The notes beneath the pieces are model-generated. The model saw nothing but the letters and a program-made list of their open reading frames with translations. It was not told the DNA's origin and did no database searches. A program made the translations under genes and the position numbers. Below are positions 1 to 8,630 of a DNA stretch of 64,000 bases, in pieces (the stretch's first letter is position 1; each line of letters starts with the position of its first letter). Location: contig DLGW01000005.1 of assembly GCA_002482885.1 (NCBI GenBank), forward strand, positions 128,533 through 192,532, in the 5' to 3' direction. The DNA comes from Flavobacteriaceae bacterium UBA7684 (GTDB lineage Bacteria; Bacteroidota; Bacteroidia; Flavobacteriales; Flavobacteriaceae).

Positions 1-2
1 CG

Positions 3-983
3 GATATTAATCAAGGAGTAGATAGAAAAGTAGAAAATAACGATTTTGAAGCTAAAGCGAATGCGCAAGGAGCAGGTGATCAAGGGATGATGTTTGGTTA
101 TGCTACCAAAGAAACAGATAATTATATGCCATTAGCTTTAGATTTGGCACATAAGATCTTACAAGAATTATCTTACATCAGAAACAACGAACCTAACTTA
201 ATTGGTTATTTAAGACCCGATGCTAAATCTCAGGTTACAATTGAGTATTCTGATGACAATGTACCACAAAGAATAGATTCAATTGTAGTTTCTACTCAGC
301 ACGATGATTTTGCCGCTGAAGCTGAAATGTTGCAAAAAATCAAACAGGATATTGTCAATATTGTAATTCCTAGAGTTAAATCTAAATTAAAATCAGAATT
401 ACAAGTGTTGTTTACCGATAAAATTACGTACCACATTAATCCAACGGGTAAATTCGTAATTGGTGGCCCTCATGGTGATACAGGTTTAACTGGTCGTAAA
501 ATTATTGTAGATACTTATGGAGGTAAGGGTGCTCACGGTGGTGGTGCTTTTTCTGGAAAAGATCCTTCAAAAGTAGACCGTTCTGCGGCTTATGCTACTC
601 GTCATATCGCTAAAAATTTAGTAGCGGCAGGTTTGTGTGATGAGGTTTTAGTACAAGTATCTTACGCTATTGGAGTAGCCAAACCATGTGGTTTATACAT
701 TAATACTTATGGTACTTCCAAAGTAAATAAGCCTGATGGAGAAATTGCAAAAATAGTAGAAACTATTTTTGACTTGCGTCCGTACGCTATCGAACAAAGA
801 TTAAAATTAAGAAATCCAATTTATAGCGAAACCGCTGCTTACGGACACATGGGACGTAAAAATGAGGTAGTTACTAAAACATTTAATGCTCCTGATGGTT
901 CTAAAATTCAAAAAGAAGTGGAATTATTCACTTGGGAAAAATTGGATTATGTGGATCAAGTAAAAAAGGCATTTGGTTTATAA
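3..983 (+). CDS. metK: S-adenosylmethionine synthetase, 5'-truncated by window edge
   Basis: MetK joins ATP and methionine to give S-adenosylmethionine, the main methyl donor, in the cytoplasm. The reading frame is open from the first bases, so the N-terminal part lies outside the window; about 326 codons remain. Visible signatures are DINQGVD at the start, GAGDQGMMFGYA about 25 codons in, GPHGDTGLTGRKIIVDTYGG, and the glycine-rich phosphate-binding GGGAFSGKDPSKVDRSAAY. These are the classic MetK hallmarks and the reading is secure. The internal ATG pair at 87 is not the start, because conserved sequence continues upstream of it. A strong hairpin terminator follows the stop, so the gene probably ends its transcription unit. 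Confidence 0.97.
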   Translation, partial: DINQGVDRKVENNDFEAKANAQGAGDQGMMFGYATKETDNYMPLALDLAHKILQELSYIRNNEPNLIGYLRPDAKSQVTIEYSDDNVPQRIDSIVVSTQHDDFAAEAEMLQKIKQDIVNIVIPRVKSKLKSELQVLFTDKITYHINPTGKFVIGGPHGDTGLTGRKIIVDTYGGKGAHGGGAFSGKDPSKVDRSAAYATRHIAKNLVAAGLCDEVLVQVSYAIGVAKPCGLYINTYGTSKVNKPDGEIAKIVETIFDLRPYAIEQRLKLRNPIYSETAAYGHMGRKNEVVTKTFNAPDGSKIQKEVELFTWEKLDYVDQVKKAFGL

Positions 984-1003
984 ATGATAGTTTATAAAAG
1001 AAC

Positions 1004-1034
1004 AACCGCAATTCATTAGGATTGCGGTTTTTTT
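1004..1034 (+). terminator. Rho-independent terminator after metK
   Basis: A 9-bp perfect stem, AACCGCAAT and ATTGCGGTT, with an 8-nt loop runs straight into a T-tract. It lies 20 nt after the metK stop. Confidence 0.85.
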
Positions 1035-1052
1035 ATACTAAAAAATTAAAAA

Positions 1053-1538
1053 ATGATTAAGATTATTGCAGCAGCAGCTCAAAATAATGCTTTGGGAAAA
1101 GACAATCAATTGTTGTGGCATTTGCCCGATGATTTTAAACGGTTTAAACAATTAACCACTGGGCATTATATTATTATGGGTAGAAAAACTTTTGAAAGTT
1201 TTCCTAAGCCATTACCCAATAGAACTCATGTAATTATTACTCGACAAACCGATTATGAGTATGAAGGGTGTATAGTTGTAGGAAGTTTGGAAGAGGCTTT
1301 ACAAGTAGTTCCTAAAAATGAAGAAGTATTTGTTATTGGGGGTGGAGAAATTTATGCTCAAAGTATGTCAGTAGCCGATGTAATTGAATTAACCCGAGTA
1401 CATGCTGATTTTGAGGCAGATACTTTTTTTCCAGAAATCAATGTGAAAGATTGGGAATTACAGCACGAAGAACATCATGCAAAAGATGAAAAACACTTGT
1501 ATGATTATACTTTTCAAACCTTCGTGAAAAAATCTTAA
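1053..1538 (+). CDS. folA: Dihydrofolate reductase
   Basis: DHFR reduces dihydrofolate to tetrahydrofolate with NADPH. The 161-residue length is standard for the family. The N-terminus reads MIKIIAAAAQNNALG, followed by LLWHLPDDFKRFK with the catalytic acid at Asp27, then MGRKTFES, the NADPH-binding segment after strand B. The glycine-rich VIGGGEIYAQ is the second cofactor motif. The gene starts 69 nt after metK, behind its terminator, and is followed by fabD on the same strand with a promoter-like site between. No oddities are seen and the identity is certain from motifs. Confidence 0.97.
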   Translation: MIKIIAAAAQNNALGKDNQLLWHLPDDFKRFKQLTTGHYIIMGRKTFESFPKPLPNRTHVIITRQTDYEYEGCIVVGSLEEALQVVPKNEEVFVIGGGEIYAQSMSVADVIELTRVHADFEADTFFPEINVKDWELQHEEHHAKDEKHLYDYTFQTFVKKS

Positions 1539-1554
1539 AAAACATTAAAAAGTT

Positions 1555-1562
1555 TATTTTTG
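1555..1562 (+). promoter_or_regulatory. Putative Bacteroidota -7 element upstream of fabD
   Basis: TATTTTTG matches the Bacteroidota -7 consensus TAnnTTTG and lies 28 nt before the fabD start. I see no clear TTG at the -33 position, so this is a consensus match only. Confidence 0.45.
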
Positions 1563-1590
1563 TCCGATTTTAAATTTTAATAAAAATTCA

Positions 1591-2466
1591 ATGAAAGCAT
1601 ATGTTTTTCCTGGGCAAGGTGCCCAATTTACAGGAATGGGAAAAGAATTATACGAACAGTCTGAAGAAGCAAAATCGTTATTCGAAAAAGCCAATGAAAT
1701 TTTAGGTTTTAGAATCACCGATGTCATGTTCGAAGGAACTGCCGATCAATTAAAAGAAACCAAAGTAACCCAACCCGCAGTTTTTTTACATTCTGTGATT
1801 TTAGCTAAAACATTAGGTGCTGATTTTAAGCCTGATATGGTGGCAGGTCATTCTTTAGGAGAACTATCTGCTTTAGTGGCTGCAGGTGCTTTGTCGTTCG
1901 AAGATGGATTGCAATTAGTGTATAAAAGAGCATTAGCGATGCAACATGCTTGCGAAATTCAACCGTCTACCATGGCGGCTGTTTTAGGTTTAGAAGATGC
2001 TGTTGTAGAGGCTGTCTGTGCAGAGATTGATGGGGTAGTGGTAGCGGCTAATTATAATTGCCCAGGGCAATTGGTAATATCTGGTTCAGTTGAAGCGGTT
2101 AATGAGGCTTGTGAAGCTTTAAAAGCAAAAGGAGCTAAAAGAGCCTTGGTGTTGCCTGTTGGAGGGGCATTTCATTCTCCGTTAATGGAACCTGCACGTG
2201 AAGAATTAGCCAAAGCGATAGAACAAACCGAATTTAATCAACCGATTTGTCCTGTTTATCAAAATGTTACGGCTAGTGGGGTAATTCAACCCGAAGAAAT
2301 TAAAAAGAATTTAGTGATTCAATTGACTGCTCCTGTAAAATGGACGCAATCAGTACAGCAAATGGTGAAAGATGGAGCAACTGATTTTGTAGAAGTTGGT
2401 CCAGGAAAAGTTTTGCAAGGTTTGGTAAAAAAGATTCACTCCGAAGCGCAAGTTGCTTCTGCTTAA
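1591..2466 (+). CDS. fabD: Malonyl-CoA:ACP transacylase
   Basis: FabD moves malonyl groups from coenzyme A to acyl carrier protein for fatty acid synthesis. The 291-residue protein begins MKAYVFPGQGAQFTGMG, with the family's PGQGAQ motif. The nucleophile elbow GHSLGEL places the active serine at about residue 88. The downstream GGAFHSPLME carries the partner histidine, and FVEVGPGKVLQGLVKKI is the usual C-terminal motif. Length and architecture are typical. The gene ends at a symmetrical terminator shared with the convergent clpX. It is physically unlinked here to other fatty acid genes except fabG about 46 kb away. Confidence 0.97.
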   Translation: MKAYVFPGQGAQFTGMGKELYEQSEEAKSLFEKANEILGFRITDVMFEGTADQLKETKVTQPAVFLHSVILAKTLGADFKPDMVAGHSLGELSALVAAGALSFEDGLQLVYKRALAMQHACEIQPSTMAAVLGLEDAVVEAVCAEIDGVVVAANYNCPGQLVISGSVEAVNEACEALKAKGAKRALVLPVGGAFHSPLMEPAREELAKAIEQTEFNQPICPVYQNVTASGVIQPEEIKKNLVIQLTAPVKWTQSVQQMVKDGATDFVEVGPGKVLQGLVKKIHSEAQVASA

Positions 2467-2469
2467 AAT

Positions 2470-2499
2470 AAAAAAGCCTCGCAATTGCGAGGCTTTTTT
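2470..2499. terminator. Bidirectional terminator between fabD and clpX
   Basis: A perfect palindrome, AGCCTCGCAATTGCGAGGCT, has an A-tract on the left and a T-tract on the right. It can therefore stop transcription from both converging genes. It ends right at the clpX stop. Confidence 0.88.
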
Positions 2500-3729
2500 T
2501 TATGAGGCATTTCTTAATCTTTTCAAAAGATTTTTATTGAGCGCATCTTGTGCATAGTCTAAATCAATAATTAATTCTTTGTTGTCAGACCCTGGTAATT
2601 CATACATGGCATCGGTTAAAATCGCTTCGCATAAAGAACGCAATCCACGAGCCCCTAATTTATATTCCAAGGCTTTGTCTACAATAAAATTTAAAGCTTC
2701 ATCGGTAATTTCAAAAGTAACACCGTCGATTTCAAAAAGTTTTTTGTATTGTTTGATTAAAGCGTTTTTAGGTTCGGTTAAAATGGCTCTTAAAGCATTT
2801 CGGTCTAACGGATCCATGTGAGTAAGCACAGGTAAACGACCTATAATTTCGGGAATTAATCCAAAATCTTTTACATCTTTTGGAATGATGTACTGCAATA
2901 AGTTTTCTTTATCGATTTCATCACCGTCTTTAGAAACACTATAACCAACGGCTTGTTGATTCAATCTTTTTGAAATGATTTTATCAATACCATCAAAAGC
3001 GCCACCCGCGATAAATAAAATATTTTGGGTGTTAACTTCTACAAATTTTTGATCAGGATGTTTTCTACCTCCTTTAGGGGGTACATTTACTACGGTTCCT
3101 TCTAAAAGTTTTAATAAGGCTTGTTGTACGCCTTCTCCTGAAACATCACGAGTGATGGAAGGATTATCTCCTTTACGGGCAATTTTGTCAATTTCGTCAA
3201 TAAAAACAATTCCTTTTTCTGCTTTTTCTAAATCATAATCAGCAGCTTGTAATAAACGTGTTAAAATGCTTTCTACATCTTCACCTACATAACCCGCTTC
3301 GGTTAAAACCGTAGCATCAACAATAGCCAAAGGTACGTGTAACATTTTTGCAATGGTTTTAGCTACTAATGTTTTTCCTGTACCTGTTTGCCCAATCATT
3401 AAAATGTTGCTTTTTTCTATTTCAACATCGTTAGTGTCTGTTTTTTGAAGCAGTCTTTTGTAATGATTGTAAACGGCAACCGATAATACTTTTTTGGTTT
3501 GTTCTTGTCCAATTACATATGTGTCTAAAAAAGCACGAATTTCCTTAGGTGTTTTAACCGTTAGGTCCGTAGGTAATTGATGTGAAAGTTGCTTGATTTC
3601 TTCTACAACAATACCGTGTGCTTGTTCTATACATTGGTCGCAAATATGTGCATCAACCCCTGCAATCAATAAGTTGGTTTCAGCCTTTACTCTTCCACAG
3701 AATGAACACTGTAATCCCTTTTTTGCCAT
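2500..3729 (-). CDS. clpX: ATP-dependent Clp protease, unfoldase subunit ClpX
   Basis: ClpX is the AAA+ hexamer that recognises, unfolds and feeds substrates to ClpP. The 409-residue protein has an N-terminal zinc-binding domain with Cys8, Cys11, Cys30 and Cys33. Its Walker A is GQTGTGKT (113-120), followed by GYVGEDVE, the Walker B FIDEIDKIA and the sensor-2 region GARGLRS. The substrate-gripping pore and the ClpP-docking region appear complete. It lies 110 nt downstream of clpP on the same strand, the usual tig-clpP-clpX order. The spacer is filled by short tandem repeats rather than an obvious promoter, so co-transcription is likely but not shown. Confidence 0.97.
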   Translation of the reverse strand: MAKKGLQCSFCGRVKAETNLLIAGVDAHICDQCIEQAHGIVVEEIKQLSHQLPTDLTVKTPKEIRAFLDTYVIGQEQTKKVLSVAVYNHYKRLLQKTDTNDVEIEKSNILMIGQTGTGKTLVAKTIAKMLHVPLAIVDATVLTEAGYVGEDVESILTRLLQAADYDLEKAEKGIVFIDEIDKIARKGDNPSITRDVSGEGVQQALLKLLEGTVVNVPPKGGRKHPDQKFVEVNTQNILFIAGGAFDGIDKIISKRLNQQAVGYSVSKDGDEIDKENLLQYIIPKDVKDFGLIPEIIGRLPVLTHMDPLDRNALRAILTEPKNALIKQYKKLFEIDGVTFEITDEALNFIVDKALEYKLGARGLRSLCEAILTDAMYELPGSDNKELIIDLDYAQDALNKNLLKRLRNAS

Positions 3730-3738
3730 TATTATTTA

Positions 3739-3813
3739 TAGATTTTAGACTTTAGATTTTAGACTTTAGACTTTAGATTTTAGACAAATTAATTATCTCA
3801 CATCTAAAGTCTA
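3739..3813. repeat. Short tandem repeats with inverted copy in the clpP-clpX spacer
   Basis: The stretch 3739-3785 is a degenerate tandem array of TAGATTTTAGACTT-like units. The 12-mer TAGACTTTAGAT at 3767-3778 (and again at 3746-3757) is the exact reverse complement of 3802-3813, so a transcript could fold into a stem with a loop of about 23 nt. No T-tract follows on either strand, so it is not a standard terminator. Function unknown. Confidence 0.7.
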
Positions 3814-3839
3814 ATATCTTATATCTGTATCTCTAATTA

Positions 3840-4499
3840 TTATCCTCTTCTTAATACTTCGTCAATCATTCCGTAAGCCTTAGCTTCATCGGCAATCATC
3901 CAATAATCACGGTCGCTGTCGTGGTGAACTTTTTCCATGTCTTGCCCAGAATGTTTAGAAATGATTTCGTACAATTCTGTTTTTAACTTCAAAATTTCGC
4001 GAGTAGTAATTTCAATATCAGAGGCTTGTCCTTGTGCTCCGCCTAAAGGTTGGTGAATCATCACGCGTGAATGAGGCAATGCAGAACGTTTCCCAGCAGC
4101 ACCAGCACATAATAAAACAGCTCCCATAGAAGCCGCAATACCAGTACAAATAGTGGCTACATCGGGTTTAATAAATTGCATAGTGTCATAAATTCCTAAT
4201 CCAGCATAAACTCCACCACCAGGTGAGTTTACATAAATTTGAATGTCTTTAGATGCATCAACACTTTCTAAAAATAATAATTGCGCCTGAATGATGTTTG
4301 CTACATGATCGTCAATGCCTGTTCCTAAAAAAATGATTCTATCCATCATTAATCTAGAAAAAACATCCATTTGTGCTACGTTTAATTGTCTTTCCTCTAC
4401 AATGTAAGGCGTCATGCTACTTACGATTTTGTCGTAATACATGCTGTTGATTCCGTGATGTTTTGTAGCGTATTTTTGAAATTCTTTACCGTAATCCAT
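3840..4499 (-). CDS. clpP: ATP-dependent Clp protease proteolytic subunit
   Basis: ClpP forms the barrel-shaped serine protease chamber used by ClpX. The 219-residue protein has the catalytic triad in family spacing: Ser124 in GIAASMGAVLL, His149 in VMIHQPLGG, and Asp198 in the SDRD segment. The N-terminus is about 25 residues longer than in the mature Escherichia coli enzyme, which fits a propeptide that is removed. It sits between tig and clpX, the common order. A terminator-like hairpin lies between tig and clpP, so clpP may have its own promoter, though I could not identify one. Confidence 0.97.
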   Translation of the reverse strand: MDYGKEFQKYATKHHGINSMYYDKIVSSMTPYIVEERQLNVAQMDVFSRLMMDRIIFLGTGIDDHVANIIQAQLLFLESVDASKDIQIYVNSPGGGVYAGLGIYDTMQFIKPDVATICTGIAASMGAVLLCAGAAGKRSALPHSRVMIHQPLGGAQGQASDIEITTREILKLKTELYEIISKHSGQDMEKVHHDSDRDYWMIADEAKAYGMIDEVLRRG

Positions 4500-4528
4500 A
4501 CTGTATAAACGTTTTAATGGTTATTATA

Positions 4529-4561
4529 AAAAAGCGCCATACGGTTTGGTATGGCGCTTTA
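4529..4561 (-). terminator. Terminator after tig
   Basis: On the minus strand AAAGCGCCATACC and GGTATGGCGCTTT-type arms flank a short loop and are followed by T residues. The left flank is A-rich on the other strand. It lies between the tig stop and the clpP start. Confidence 0.75.
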
Positions 4562-4584
4562 AATATACTTATTTTTTTATGTTA

Positions 4585-5910
4585 TTATTCTCCGTAAGAG
4601 ATTTTGATAAAATCTTGGTAAGTAACTTCTTCTACTGGTGCTTGAATGTTATTTTGGTAGAAGTTCAAGATTTTTACGCTCATGGCTTGCTCCGATAAAC
4701 GTTTGATTTCATCTTGATTAGATAAAACTCTGGCTACAATGTTGTTTACATCTTCTTCAGAAGGGTCAATTTGACCAAATTGTGCCATTTGTTTTTTGAT
4801 TAAATCAGCGGTAAAGCTTTTTAAATCATCAAAAGTGATTTGAAGGTTGTTGTCTTTAATTACTTTACCTTCGATTAATTGGTATCTTAATCCTTTTTCT
4901 GATTTTTTGAATTCTTCCGCAGCTTCTTCGGTAGTTAATTGTTTTTCACCTGCAGTTTGTAACCACTTAATTAAGAATTCAGCAGGTAAATCAAACTTGG
5001 TGTTTTCTAATAAATATTCAGATACATCGCTAATGAATTTTTGATCAGCTTGTTGTGCAAATTGGTTTTCCGCATCTTCTTTGATGGTATTTTTCAATTC
5101 TTCAACCGAAGAAATTTTACCAGGCCCGAATAATTTATCAAATAATTCTTGGTTTAATTCTGCAGGCTCACTGTTGCTAATAGAACTAATGGTGAAATCT
5201 ACTTGAATGTCTAGTCCGTGAACATCATCATGGCTTACTTTTAAATAAGTCATTAAATCGTGGTCGTCTTCAAATAAACCTTTGGTAGCAATGGTAACTA
5301 CATCACCTACTTTTTTACCAATGAATTTTTGGGCTTCGGTTTTGTTTTTGAAAAGGTCTAAAGTAATAGATGCAGGAGCGTCGATTCCTTTTTCTTCGTT
5401 AGTAAAGTTTCCATTGATATCGTCTTTTTCTTCAACAGTATCTTTAGGAATCATTTTGCCATATTGCTTTTGGATTCTTTCTACTTGTTGGTTGATCATG
5501 CTATCCTCGGCAACGATTTTATATTTTTTAACCGCTTTTTTAGTATCTAAACTAATTTCAAAAGCAGGAGCCAATCCTAATTCAAATTGAAAATCATAGT
5601 TTTCGGCATCCCAATTAAAATCTTCGGTTACTTTAGGTAGTGGATTTCCTAAAATATCTAGTTTTTCAGCTACTAAATAGTTGTTTAAAGATTCTTGTAG
5701 TAATTTGTTAACTTCATCTACCAATACCGCTTTTTCGTATTGTTTTTTGATTAGGCTCATCGGAACAGCGCCTTTTCTAAAACCTGGAATGCTAGCATTT
5801 TTACGGTAGTTAGCTAATATTTTTGCTACTTTATCACTGTAGTCTTCTTTTGTAACTGCTACAGTTACAACTGCATTTAATGCATCTACTTGTTGTTTGG
5901 TAATATTCAT
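4585..5910 (-). CDS. tig: Trigger factor, ribosome-associated chaperone
   Basis: Trigger factor binds the ribosome at the exit tunnel and shields nascent chains. The 441-residue length is normal. The ribosome-binding signature appears as SIPGFRKGAVPMSLIKKQY at about residues 40-58. The middle region, where a FKBP-type prolyl isomerase domain is expected, is divergent and hard to recognise (about residues 150-250). The C-terminal substrate-binding part is helical and rich in Gln, Glu and Lys. It heads the tig-clpP-clpX row and has a promoter candidate with both the -33 and -7 elements just upstream. Its identity rests on the N-terminal signature, length and neighbourhood. Confidence 0.92.
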   Translation of the reverse strand: MNITKQQVDALNAVVTVAVTKEDYSDKVAKILANYRKNASIPGFRKGAVPMSLIKKQYEKAVLVDEVNKLLQESLNNYLVAEKLDILGNPLPKVTEDFNWDAENYDFQFELGLAPAFEISLDTKKAVKKYKIVAEDSMINQQVERIQKQYGKMIPKDTVEEKDDINGNFTNEEKGIDAPASITLDLFKNKTEAQKFIGKKVGDVVTIATKGLFEDDHDLMTYLKVSHDDVHGLDIQVDFTISSISNSEPAELNQELFDKLFGPGKISSVEELKNTIKEDAENQFAQQADQKFISDVSEYLLENTKFDLPAEFLIKWLQTAGEKQLTTEEAAEEFKKSEKGLRYQLIEGKVIKDNNLQITFDDLKSFTADLIKKQMAQFGQIDPSEEDVNNIVARVLSNQDEIKRLSEQAMSVKILNFYQNNIQAPVEEVTYQDFIKISYGE

Positions 5911-5933
5911 TATCCTTTACTATAAAATTTTTG

Positions 5934-5964
5934 CAAAACTAATTTTTTTTTACTTGTCAACCAA
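5934..5964 (-). promoter_or_regulatory. Putative Bacteroidota promoter for tig
   Basis: On the minus strand TTGG at the distal end and TAGTTTTG at the proximal end are separated by 20 nt, matching the Bacteroidota -33/-7 pattern. The -7 element ends 23 nt before the tig ATG. Confidence 0.65.
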
Positions 5965-6004
5965 CACTAAAGCAATTGGTTTTAATTATCTGATAGTTAA
6001 TTAA

Positions 6005-6349
6005 TTATTTGTTGATTTTACTAATGGAAAAAATTAAAGATTGTGAAAGTGATAAAATCACACTAAACAATAAGGCAACCCAAAATGATATGACATCAAA
6101 TCCCCCCACAATGTAATCGCAGGTAATAATCATTAAAGCGTTAATTACTAATAAAAACAATCCCAAAGAAAAAACAGTAATGGGCAAAGTAAATATGATG
6201 ATTAATGGTTTAATAAAAATATTTAACAAACTCAGTACAATCGCTACTAAAAAAGAAGTAGTAATGTTGGCTACAAACACCCCTGGAAGCAGTTGTGCAA
6301 TGATTAAAACCAAAATGGTAGTAATGATTATTTTTAAGAAAAGGTTCAT
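6005..6349 (-). CDS. Small four-helix membrane protein, phage holin family IV (PF04020) type
   Basis: This 114-residue protein is almost entirely hydrophobic, with about four predicted membrane segments and few charges except at the C-terminal SISKINK. The pattern (MNLFLKIIITTILVLIIAQL, then IKPLI and a C-terminal pair of helices) fits the family annotated as phage holin family or DUF360 membrane proteins. Despite the name these are ordinary chromosomal inner-membrane proteins of unknown role; no phage genes are nearby. I chose the start at 6349 because it lies 2 nt after the upstream hydrolase stop; a longer reading to 6478 would overlap that gene and add a non-hydrophobic tail. Confidence 0.75.
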   Translation of the reverse strand: MNLFLKIIITTILVLIIAQLLPGVFVANITTSFLVAIVLSLLNIFIKPLIIIFTLPITVFSLGLFLLVINALMIITCDYIVGGFDVISFWVALLFSVILSLSQSLIFSISKINK

Positions 6350-6351
6350 AT

Positions 6352-7122
6352 TTATTCTAATAAAAAGGAAACACATTCTTGATAAAAAACGGCTGGGTTT
6401 TCGGCATGAAGCCAATGCCCGGCCGAGGGGATAGTTTTTAAAGTGGCATTCGGAAAATGGTGTTTTACGGTGTGCCAATCTTCATCAATTATATATAACG
6501 ATAATTCACCTCTTAAAAACAGCGTAGTGCCATTGAATTGATTTTCGTAAGGCAAAGCTTTTCCTATTTCTTCGATTTTGTCGGTTAAAACTTTTAGATT
6601 GAATCTAAATCCTAATTGTTCGGGGGTAACCCAATATAGATTTTTCATCAAAAACTGACGGGTTCCCGCTTCGGCTATGTATTGTGCTAAAATAGATTCC
6701 ACCTCATTTCTATTACTGATGTTTTTAAAATCAATGGCATTTAGCCCTTTTAAAATATTTTGGTGGTGTTGTGGATAATATTTAGGAGCAATGTCTGCAA
6801 TGATTAATTTTTTTACTAATTCAGGATATAAGGTCGCAAACAACATGGCTGTTTTTCCGCCCATGGAATGTCCTAAAACCGCGGCTTGATTGAGTTGATG
6901 AAAATCGAAGTATTCTTTTAAATCATTAGCCATGATTTCATAAGAAAAATCCTCGGAATGAAAACTGCGTCCGTGGTTTCTTAAATCAACACTATGTACT
7001 TCAAAGCCTATTTCAGCCCATTTAATCGCCATACTTTTCCAGTTGTCGGACATGCCTAAAAACCCGTGTATAATCACCAGTTTTTTAGTGTTTCCAGCTC
7101 CTTCTATTTTTGAGTATAACAT
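6352..7122 (-). CDS. Alpha/beta-fold hydrolase
   Basis: The 256-residue protein is a typical alpha/beta hydrolase, probably acting on a small ester or thioester. The oxyanion region is VIIHGFLGMSDNW; VDLRNHGRS follows. The nucleophile elbow is VLGHSMGGKTAM (serine at about residue 96), and the catalytic histidine is in SAGHWLHAENP near the C-terminus. This set resembles the YbfF/esterase branch. It sits between pdxJ and the small membrane gene with gaps of 7 and 2 nt, so the three are likely one operon. The actual substrate cannot be read from the sequence. Confidence 0.9.
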   Translation of the reverse strand: MLYSKIEGAGNTKKLVIIHGFLGMSDNWKSMAIKWAEIGFEVHSVDLRNHGRSFHSEDFSYEIMANDLKEYFDFHQLNQAAVLGHSMGGKTAMLFATLYPELVKKLIIADIAPKYYPQHHQNILKGLNAIDFKNISNRNEVESILAQYIAEAGTRQFLMKNLYWVTPEQLGFRFNLKVLTDKIEEIGKALPYENQFNGTTLFLRGELSLYIIDEDWHTVKHHFPNATLKTIPSAGHWLHAENPAVFYQECVSFLLE

Positions 7123-7129
7123 TTTTAGT

Positions 7130-7849
7130 TTACAGTTTTTTTAGTTTTCGTAAATACAAATTAACCACATTTTCTAGTCCTAAGTATAAGGATTCCGAAA
7201 TCAAGGCGTGTCCTATGGACACTTCCAATAAGTTAGGTATGTTTTTGCTGAAAAATTCAATGTTGTCTAAACTTAAATCATGTCCTGCATTTAATCCCAG
7301 TTCTAGATTTTGTGCTAATTGAGCGGCTTTAACATAACTGTCAATTCCTTTTAAGTTTCCTAAACCATATTCATGTGCAAATCCTTCAGTGTATAATTCT
7401 ATACGGTCGGCGCCAGTTTCTTTGGCGTGTTCTACCATTTTTAAAACAGGGTCTACAAATATAGAGGTGCGGATGCCGTTGTTTTTAAATTCTTGAATAA
7501 CTTCTTGTAGAAATTTTTTATGTTTAATGGTGTCCCATCCTGCATTAGACGTAATCGCATCTTCGGCATCAGGTACTAAAGTTACTTGAGTAGGTTTTAT
7601 TTTTAAAACCAAATCCATAAAAGAAGGAATAGGGTTCCCTTCGATATTGTATTCGGTATAAACAATAGATTTTAAATCTAAAGCATCTTGGTATTTAATG
7701 TGCCTTTCGTCGGGTCTGGGATGAATGGTAATTCCCTCTGCTCCAAAACGCTGAATGTCGGTTGCTGTTTTTAACAAATCAGGAGTGTTGCCTCCTCTGG
7801 AATTTCTTAAGGTGGCGATTTTATTAATGTTTACACTTAGTTTAGTCAT
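7130..7849 (-). CDS. pdxJ: Pyridoxine 5'-phosphate synthase
   Basis: PdxJ condenses 1-deoxyxylulose 5-phosphate with 3-amino-1-hydroxyacetone phosphate to pyridoxine 5'-phosphate, the last step of the DXP-dependent vitamin B6 route. The 239-residue protein begins MTKLSVNINKIATLRNSRGG and has the family motifs GITIHPRPDERHI, VTLVPDAEDAITSN, RIELYTEGFAHEY, GLNAGHDLSLDN and SIGHALISESLYLGL. All are typical. It is the first gene of a minus-strand operon with the hydrolase and small membrane gene, with a -7-like element 24 nt upstream. Confidence 0.96.
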   Translation of the reverse strand: MTKLSVNINKIATLRNSRGGNTPDLLKTATDIQRFGAEGITIHPRPDERHIKYQDALDLKSIVYTEYNIEGNPIPSFMDLVLKIKPTQVTLVPDAEDAITSNAGWDTIKHKKFLQEVIQEFKNNGIRTSIFVDPVLKMVEHAKETGADRIELYTEGFAHEYGLGNLKGIDSYVKAAQLAQNLELGLNAGHDLSLDNIEFFSKNIPNLLEVSIGHALISESLYLGLENVVNLYLRKLKKL

Positions 7850-7873
7850 TGTTTTGTTTCTGAAAAATTAGCG

Positions 7874-7881
7874 CAAAAATA
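7874..7881 (-). promoter_or_regulatory. Putative -7 element for pdxJ
   Basis: On the minus strand the site reads TATTTTTG, a match to TAnnTTTG, ending 24 nt before the pdxJ start. No clear -33 TTG at the right spacing. Confidence 0.45.
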
Positions 7882-7942
7882 CAAAGTAAAAAGGCTTCGT
7901 ATACTTATTTTTAATTATTTTGCATATAATCTTATTTTTTTA

Positions 7943-8605
7943 ATGATGACGGATATTAATGAATACATCAATGTTGATTTTAAGCCATTTAAGAAAACGG
8001 ATTCGGTTTTTGAAATAAAATCATTTTTTGAAGAATCGGATTTCTCTCATTTCCCATTGGTAGAAGAAACCACCTATTTAGGATGCTTATCTAACGAGGA
8101 TGCTTTGTTTTTTGATGAAGACAAGTCTGTTTCTGATTATAATTATTCTCTAAAAGGTTTTTTTGGATATAAAGAATACGACCTGATTACCATTTTGGAT
8201 TTGTTTGCTAAAAACAAAACCAATATTATGCCCGTTTTAGACGAAAATAAATCTTATGTAGGTTATTATCACATCGAAGATATGATTTCTTTATTGTGTG
8301 AATTACCTTTTTTAAATGAATACGGAGGTTTGTTGATAGTAGAAAAAGATGCCGATAACTACACCATGGCGCAAACCGCACAAATTGCAGAAAGTACCAA
8401 TGCCAAAGTGTTGGGAATGTTTGTGTCTAAAATAGTAGATCAAAAAGTAATCATCACCATTAAATTGAATCAAGATATAACCGACGAAGTTTTACAATCT
8501 TTTAGAAGATACGGTTACGAAATTATTAATAAACACGATGAAGATAGTTATTTATCTAAACTGAAAGAACGTTCAGAGTATTTAGATAAATACTTAAATA
8601 TATAG
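7943..8605 (+). CDS. CBS-domain protein
   Basis: This 220-residue cytoplasmic protein has a pair of CBS-like motifs in its first 130 residues (for example FSHFPLVEETTYLGCLSNED and TNIMPVLDENKSYVGYYH), a fold that usually binds adenine nucleotides. The C-terminal about 80 residues (GGLLIVEKDADNYTMAQTAQ onward) look like an ACT-type regulatory fold. It stands 25 nt upstream of the NAD kinase gene on the same strand, an arrangement I recognise from other flavobacteria, and so may sense nucleotides for that enzyme; this is inference. The start could also be the second ATG, 3 nt in. Confidence 0.85.
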   Translation: MMTDINEYINVDFKPFKKTDSVFEIKSFFEESDFSHFPLVEETTYLGCLSNEDALFFDEDKSVSDYNYSLKGFFGYKEYDLITILDLFAKNKTNIMPVLDENKSYVGYYHIEDMISLLCELPFLNEYGGLLIVEKDADNYTMAQTAQIAESTNAKVLGMFVSKIVDQKVIITIKLNQDITDEVLQSFRRYGYEIINKHDEDSYLSKLKERSEYLDKYLNI

Positions 8606-8630
8606 TCGGGTTGATTGCTAAAAATCTTTT

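Noticed and set aside
3739..3785. Possible CRISPR-like short array
   Set aside because: Units are under 20 nt, tandem without unique spacers, and no cas genes are present.
6350..6478. Extension of the small membrane protein to 6478
   Set aside because: The extension overlaps the hydrolase gene on the same strand and is not hydrophobic; the start at 6349 fits the operon spacing.
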